DNA of 9,066 nucleotides, taken from Bacteroidales bacterium (lineage in GTDB: Bacteria; Bacteroidota; Bacteroidia; Bacteroidales; UBA932). The notes beneath the pieces are model-generated. The model was not told where the DNA came from. It did not search any database and was given only the letters and a program-made list of their open reading frames with translations. Both the position numbers and the translations under genes were made by a program. Numbering within the stretch: position 1 is the stretch's first letter; the number at the start of each line of letters is the position of its first letter. Shown here in pieces: positions 7,011-9,066 of the stretch. The stretch is taken from the NCBI GenBank assembly GCA_017551405.1, contig JAFZLP010000167.1, positions 1-9,066 on the forward strand, written 5' to 3'.

Positions 7011-7171
7011 TCGCCTATGGCAGGCAGCCACTGGCGGAACTCCGTTCGCTTCGCTCACTCCGGCAACCGGCGGCGGAGTCTTCCAGACGGGCGGCCGGAA
7101 ATTATTTTTCGGCAGGCTTGCCGAAAAACCAATTTCCGCTCCGCTGTCCGCCGCTAGTCCTGCCGGCCGGC
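7011..7171. repeat. GC-rich, self-complementary intergenic block, possible dispersed repeat
   Basis: Directly after the lipoprotein stop, the sequence changes to a mosaic of inverted repeats: a large two-part hairpin at 7096-7138, a smaller one with arms ACTCCG (7057-7062) and CGGAGT (7074-7079), CCGG-containing short palindromes near 7061-7070, and a TCCGTTCGCTTCGCTCACTC motif (7041-7060). The pattern resembles multicopy extragenic elements found behind genes in many bacteria. Only one copy lies in this window, so the repeat status is an inference. Confidence 0.45.
7096..7138. repeat. Long inverted repeat (hairpin) with reversed U/A polarity
   Basis: Outer arms CGGAAATT (7096-7103) and AATTTCCG (7131-7138) are exact complements. 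Inner arms TTTTTCGGCA (7105-7114) and TGCCGAAAAA (7119-7128) pair perfectly around a GGCT loop. Only an A on one side and CC on the other are unpaired between the stems, giving 18 base pairs in all. On both strands the T run comes before the stem and the A run after it, the opposite of a classical rho-independent terminator. It could still terminate if the lower stem and other sequence take part, but more probably it belongs to a repeat element or an RNA structure. Confidence 0.6.
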
Positions 7172-8053
7172 CTAGTCTGTTACCGCACGGACAGGGAAGC
7201 CGTCGCGGCGGGTGGCGTTGCTCTGGTAACAGCCGCCTGAGTTGAAGAACAGGAACAGGCCGAAGGTCGGGCTGTCCGCGAAGAGGCAAGAGGACCAGTA
7301 GTTGCCTTCGAAACCGTCACGATACAGGTCTGTGCGGAAGCGGCTGCCGGCAGCCGGAAGGAAGATGCTTCTGCCGCTGGGGCCGGTGACAAGCTCCCCG
7401 TTGACCCCGTTAACCGTCGTCCACGTCCATGTGCAGACGGTCTGCAATTCGGTCCATTCGTCAGTGGTCGGCATCCGCCATTTTCCACCGAGTTTAAAGC
7501 GGGCCACATCATCGTCGGCGTCCAATACTGTCTTGTTGTCGACAACCCCGCAGGAACTGTCAGTGTTGTACTTGGTCAGCGAAGCCGAGGTACCGTTGCA
7601 CAATGCGTAATCGGGCCAGTCATAGCTGGCGTTAAGCTCCGTCTCGCCCCAGCCGTAATAATCGCCGTATTCCTCCGGGACTGAAGCACCCACGTTGCAG
7701 GCTGCCCATTTGAGCCCCGAAGGAAGGCCGAGGTCGACTGAAGCCACTGCCAGGGGATCCCTTACCGTAACCTTGCAGACAGCCTGTTTGTCGCCCGCCT
7801 GCACCGTGATACCGGCCGTTCCGGCGGCCACTCCCGTCACAATGCCGCCCTCGACGGTTGCGACGGAGACATCGGAAGATGCCCACTCCACCACCGCCGC
7901 GGCGTTAGCAGGTTCAACCGTAGCCGTGAGGGTTACGGTTTCTCCTTTGTCAAGTGCAAGCTTGTACTTGTTCAACTTGACGCTGACGGGGTTCTCAGAT
8001 GTACAGGCAAGCAGCAGCGCAGCGGCTGCAACGGCGGGTATCAGCTGTTTCAT
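7172..8053 (-). CDS. Lipoprotein with Big_2 (Ig-like) domain and Fibrobacter succinogenes major paralogous domain
   Basis: A 293-residue predicted lipoprotein: short signal peptide MKQLIPAVAAAALLLAC with Cys17 as lipid anchor. Residues about 24-98 form a Big_2 Ig-like domain (KLNKYKLALDKGETVTLTA, VEWASSDVSVATV, GIVTGVAAGTAGITV). Residues about 105-293 match the Fibrobacter succinogenes major paralogous domain, common in large paralogous sets in Bacteroidetes: VDLGLPSGLKWAACNVGA (106-123), YYGWGET (132-138), GKWRMPTTDEW (190-200), FLPAAGSR (231-238), GNYWSS (250-255) and GFPVRAV (285-291). The last domain is of unknown biochemical role; cell-surface adhesion or ligand binding is a guess. The frame stays open far upstream, inside the GH130 gene, but ATG 8053 is the only start giving a signal peptide. 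It lies 20 bp after the GH130 stop on the same strand, so the two are probably co-transcribed. Domain identity is firm; function is unknown. Confidence 0.88.
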   Translation of the reverse strand: MKQLIPAVAAAALLLACTSENPVSVKLNKYKLALDKGETVTLTATVEPANAAAVVEWASSDVSVATVEGGIVTGVAAGTAGITVQAGDKQAVCKVTVRDPLAVASVDLGLPSGLKWAACNVGASVPEEYGDYYGWGETELNASYDWPDYALCNGTSASLTKYNTDSSCGVVDNKTVLDADDDVARFKLGGKWRMPTTDEWTELQTVCTWTWTTVNGVNGELVTGPSGRSIFLPAAGSRFRTDLYRDGFEGNYWSSCLFADSPTFGLFLFFNSGGCYQSNATRRDGFPVRAVTD

Positions 8054-8073
8054 GGACAGATGCTTCCGCACCG

Positions 8074-9066
8074 TCAGAGGATGTTGGTACGCTTTACGAA
8101 ATCGATGATTTCGGGGATGTAGCCGAAGCAGAGGCCGGTGACGGTGTCGGCGCAGCCGTAGTAGACGGCGATACGCCCCGTCTCGGGATCGTGCAGCGAA
8201 GCGCACGGGAAGGTGACGTCGGGGACGTCTCCGGCGATCTCGTAGATCTCGCGCGGGTTGAGCAGGTACTGCCCGCTGCGGGCGAGCACCTTCCAGGGCT
8301 GGTCGAGGTCGAGCAGGGCGGCTCCGAACGAATAGACATAGCCGTTGCAGGACTGCAGCACACCGTGGTAGATGAGCAGCCAGCCTTCGGACGTCTCGAT
8401 GGGAACGGGGCCGGCGCCAATCTTCATGCACTGCCAGGCACTGGTCTCGAACGCGGCGGGAGCCATCACGTGACGGTGCTTCCCCCAGAACACGAAGTCG
8501 GGCGATTCGGAATAGAAGATGTCGCCGAATGCGGTGTGACCGGTGTCGGACGGGCGGGAAAGCATGGCGAAACGGCCGTTTATCTTGCGCGGGAAAAGCA
8601 CTCCGTTGCGGTTGTAGGGAAGGAAGGCGTTCTCGAGCTGGTGGAAGGTCTTGAAATCGGTAGTCCAGGCGGCGCCGATGGTGGGCCCGTGGAAACCGTT
8701 GCACCACGTGACGTAGTATTTGCCCTCAATGAAGGCGACGCGCGGGTCGTAACCGTATACCCACTCCCCCACTTCCGGCGCAGGAGCATCCGCGAACTTG
8801 ATGACGTCGGGGTTGATGTCCCACTTTATGCCGTCGTCGGAGAAACCGGCATGGATTGCCATGCGGCGGTTCTTGTCGTCGCAGCGGAAAACCCCGGCGA
8901 ACCCCTTTCCGAAGGGCACTACGGCCGAATTGAAAATGCTGTTGCTGTCGGGCAGCAGGTCGCGCGGAATGATGGGATTCTTCGAATACCGCCACATTGT
9001 GTCTTTGCAGGAAGCCGGACGGTCTTCCCACGGAATATTGGGGAGAGGTGCTCCCACGATGGTAAG
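8074..9066 (-). CDS. GH130 beta-1,4-mannoside phosphorylase, probably Man-beta-1,4-GlcNAc type (N-terminus at window edge)
   Basis: GH130 enzymes use phosphate to split beta-mannosides, releasing alpha-mannose-1-phosphate; Bacteroides Bt1033 and the metagenomic Uhgb_MP act on the Man-beta-1,4-GlcNAc core of N-glycans. The five-bladed propeller features are present. Numbering from the GTG at 9057: FNSAVV (42-47), FRCDD (57-61), GYDPRV (102-107) with catalytic Asp104, [11 protein letters not shown] (148-158), MLSRPSD (165-171), MKIGAGPVP (211-219), YHGV (230-233) and YYGCADT (299-305). Asp104, Arg150, Arg168, Lys212, His231 and Asp304 coincide with the catalytic and phosphate-binding positions I recall for Uhgb_MP, supporting subfamily GH130_2. 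There is no signal peptide, so the enzyme is cytoplasmic and would act after uptake. The frame remains open to the window edge (three more codons), so the true start may lie just outside; 327 residues from the GTG already equals family length. It precedes the Big_2 lipoprotein gene. Confidence 0.92.
   Translation of the reverse strand, partial: LTIVGAPLPNIPWEDRPASCKDTMWRYSKNPIIPRDLLPDSNSIFNSAVVPFGKGFAGVFRCDDKNRRMAIHAGFSDDGIKWDINPDVIKFADAPAPEVGEWVYGYDPRVAFIEGKYYVTWCNGFHGPTIGAAWTTDFKTFHQLENAFLPYNRNGVLFPRKINGRFAMLSRPSDTGHTAFGDIFYSESPDFVFWGKHRHVMAPAAFETSAWQCMKIGAGPVPIETSEGWLLIYHGVLQSCNGYVYSFGAALLDLDQPWKVLARSGQYLLNPREIYEIAGDVPDVTFPCASLHDPETGRIAVYYGCADTVTGLCFGYIPEIIDFVKRTNIL

Larger units (their letters stand above)
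6887..7171. other. 285-bp non-coding gap: AT-rich promoter half and GC-rich structured half
   Basis: This gap separates the lipoprotein gene from the decarboxylase gene, both on the minus strand. The half nearest the decarboxylase (about 6887-7010) is AT-rich and holds its candidate promoter, plus T-rich tracts on the plus strand near 6966-6987. The other half (about 7011-7171) is GC-rich and full of short inverted repeats. Open frames crossing it have no recognisable domain, and I do not call a gene here. Confidence 0.7.

Noticed and set aside
6907..7245. Plus-strand frame of about 112 codons across the intergenic gap into the lipoprotein gene
   Set aside because: Low-complexity translation, half inside the structured block and the end antisense to a real gene; probably a spurious product of the repeat-like DNA.
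8054..8707. Upstream extension of the lipoprotein reading frame into the GH130 gene as a fusion protein
   Set aside because: The extra stretch is an arginine-rich out-of-frame reading of GH130, and a clean signal peptide with lipobox begins at ATG 8053.
1..9066. CRISPR array, tRNA, rRNA, insertion sequence, phage or defence genes
   Set aside because: Looked for and not seen: no regularly spaced direct repeats, cloverleaf-like segment, transposase motif or integrase motif was noticed by eye.

Overview
The window looks like chromosomal DNA from a high-GC member of the Bacteroidales, perhaps an Alistipes/Rikenellaceae-like or related gut or rumen lineage. The evidence is the enzyme set (two GH92 mannosidases, GH125, GH130), a lipoprotein with a Big_2 and a Fibrobacter-type paralogous domain, lipobox signal peptides, the lack of clear Shine-Dalgarno sequences, and AT-rich intergenic spots carrying the Bacteroidetes -7 motif TAnnTTTG. 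The lineage is an inference from gene content; there is no rRNA or other marker gene.

Layout. (1) Positions 1-4252, minus strand: a two-gene operon of GH92 exo-alpha-mannosidases. The promoter-proximal gene ends inside the start of the second, which runs off the left edge of the window. (2) Positions 4253-4294: a 42-bp AT-rich divergent promoter region. (3) Positions 4295-5719, plus strand: a GH125 exo-alpha-1,6-mannosidase lipoprotein. (4) Positions 5726-6886, minus strand, convergent with GH125: a long pyruvoyl-dependent decarboxylase of the phosphatidylserine decarboxylase superfamily, with an N-terminal region like that of PsiD-type amino-acid decarboxylases. (5) Positions 6887-7171: a non-coding gap holding the decarboxylase promoter and a GC-rich, strongly self-complementary block that may be a dispersed intergenic repeat. 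(6) Positions 7172-9066, minus strand: a GH130 mannoside phosphorylase running off the right edge, followed 20 bp later by a Big_2 plus Fibrobacter-domain lipoprotein.

How the genes fit together. The four glycosidases form a coherent route for taking apart alpha-mannosides such as high-mannose N-glycans. The GH92 enzymes would trim alpha-1,2 and other alpha-linked mannoses, GH125 would remove alpha-1,6 mannose, and the cytoplasmic GH130 would phosphorolyse the remaining Man-beta-1,4-GlcNAc core to mannose-1-phosphate. One GH92 has residues matching the His-Glu pair associated with alpha-1,2 specificity in characterised Bacteroides enzymes and the other does not, so the pair probably divides linkages. 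No SusC/SusD transporter, sugar permease or regulator lies in the window. The decarboxylase has no obvious link to glycan use and is the least expected gene here. I see no CRISPR array, tRNA, rRNA, insertion sequence or phage gene.
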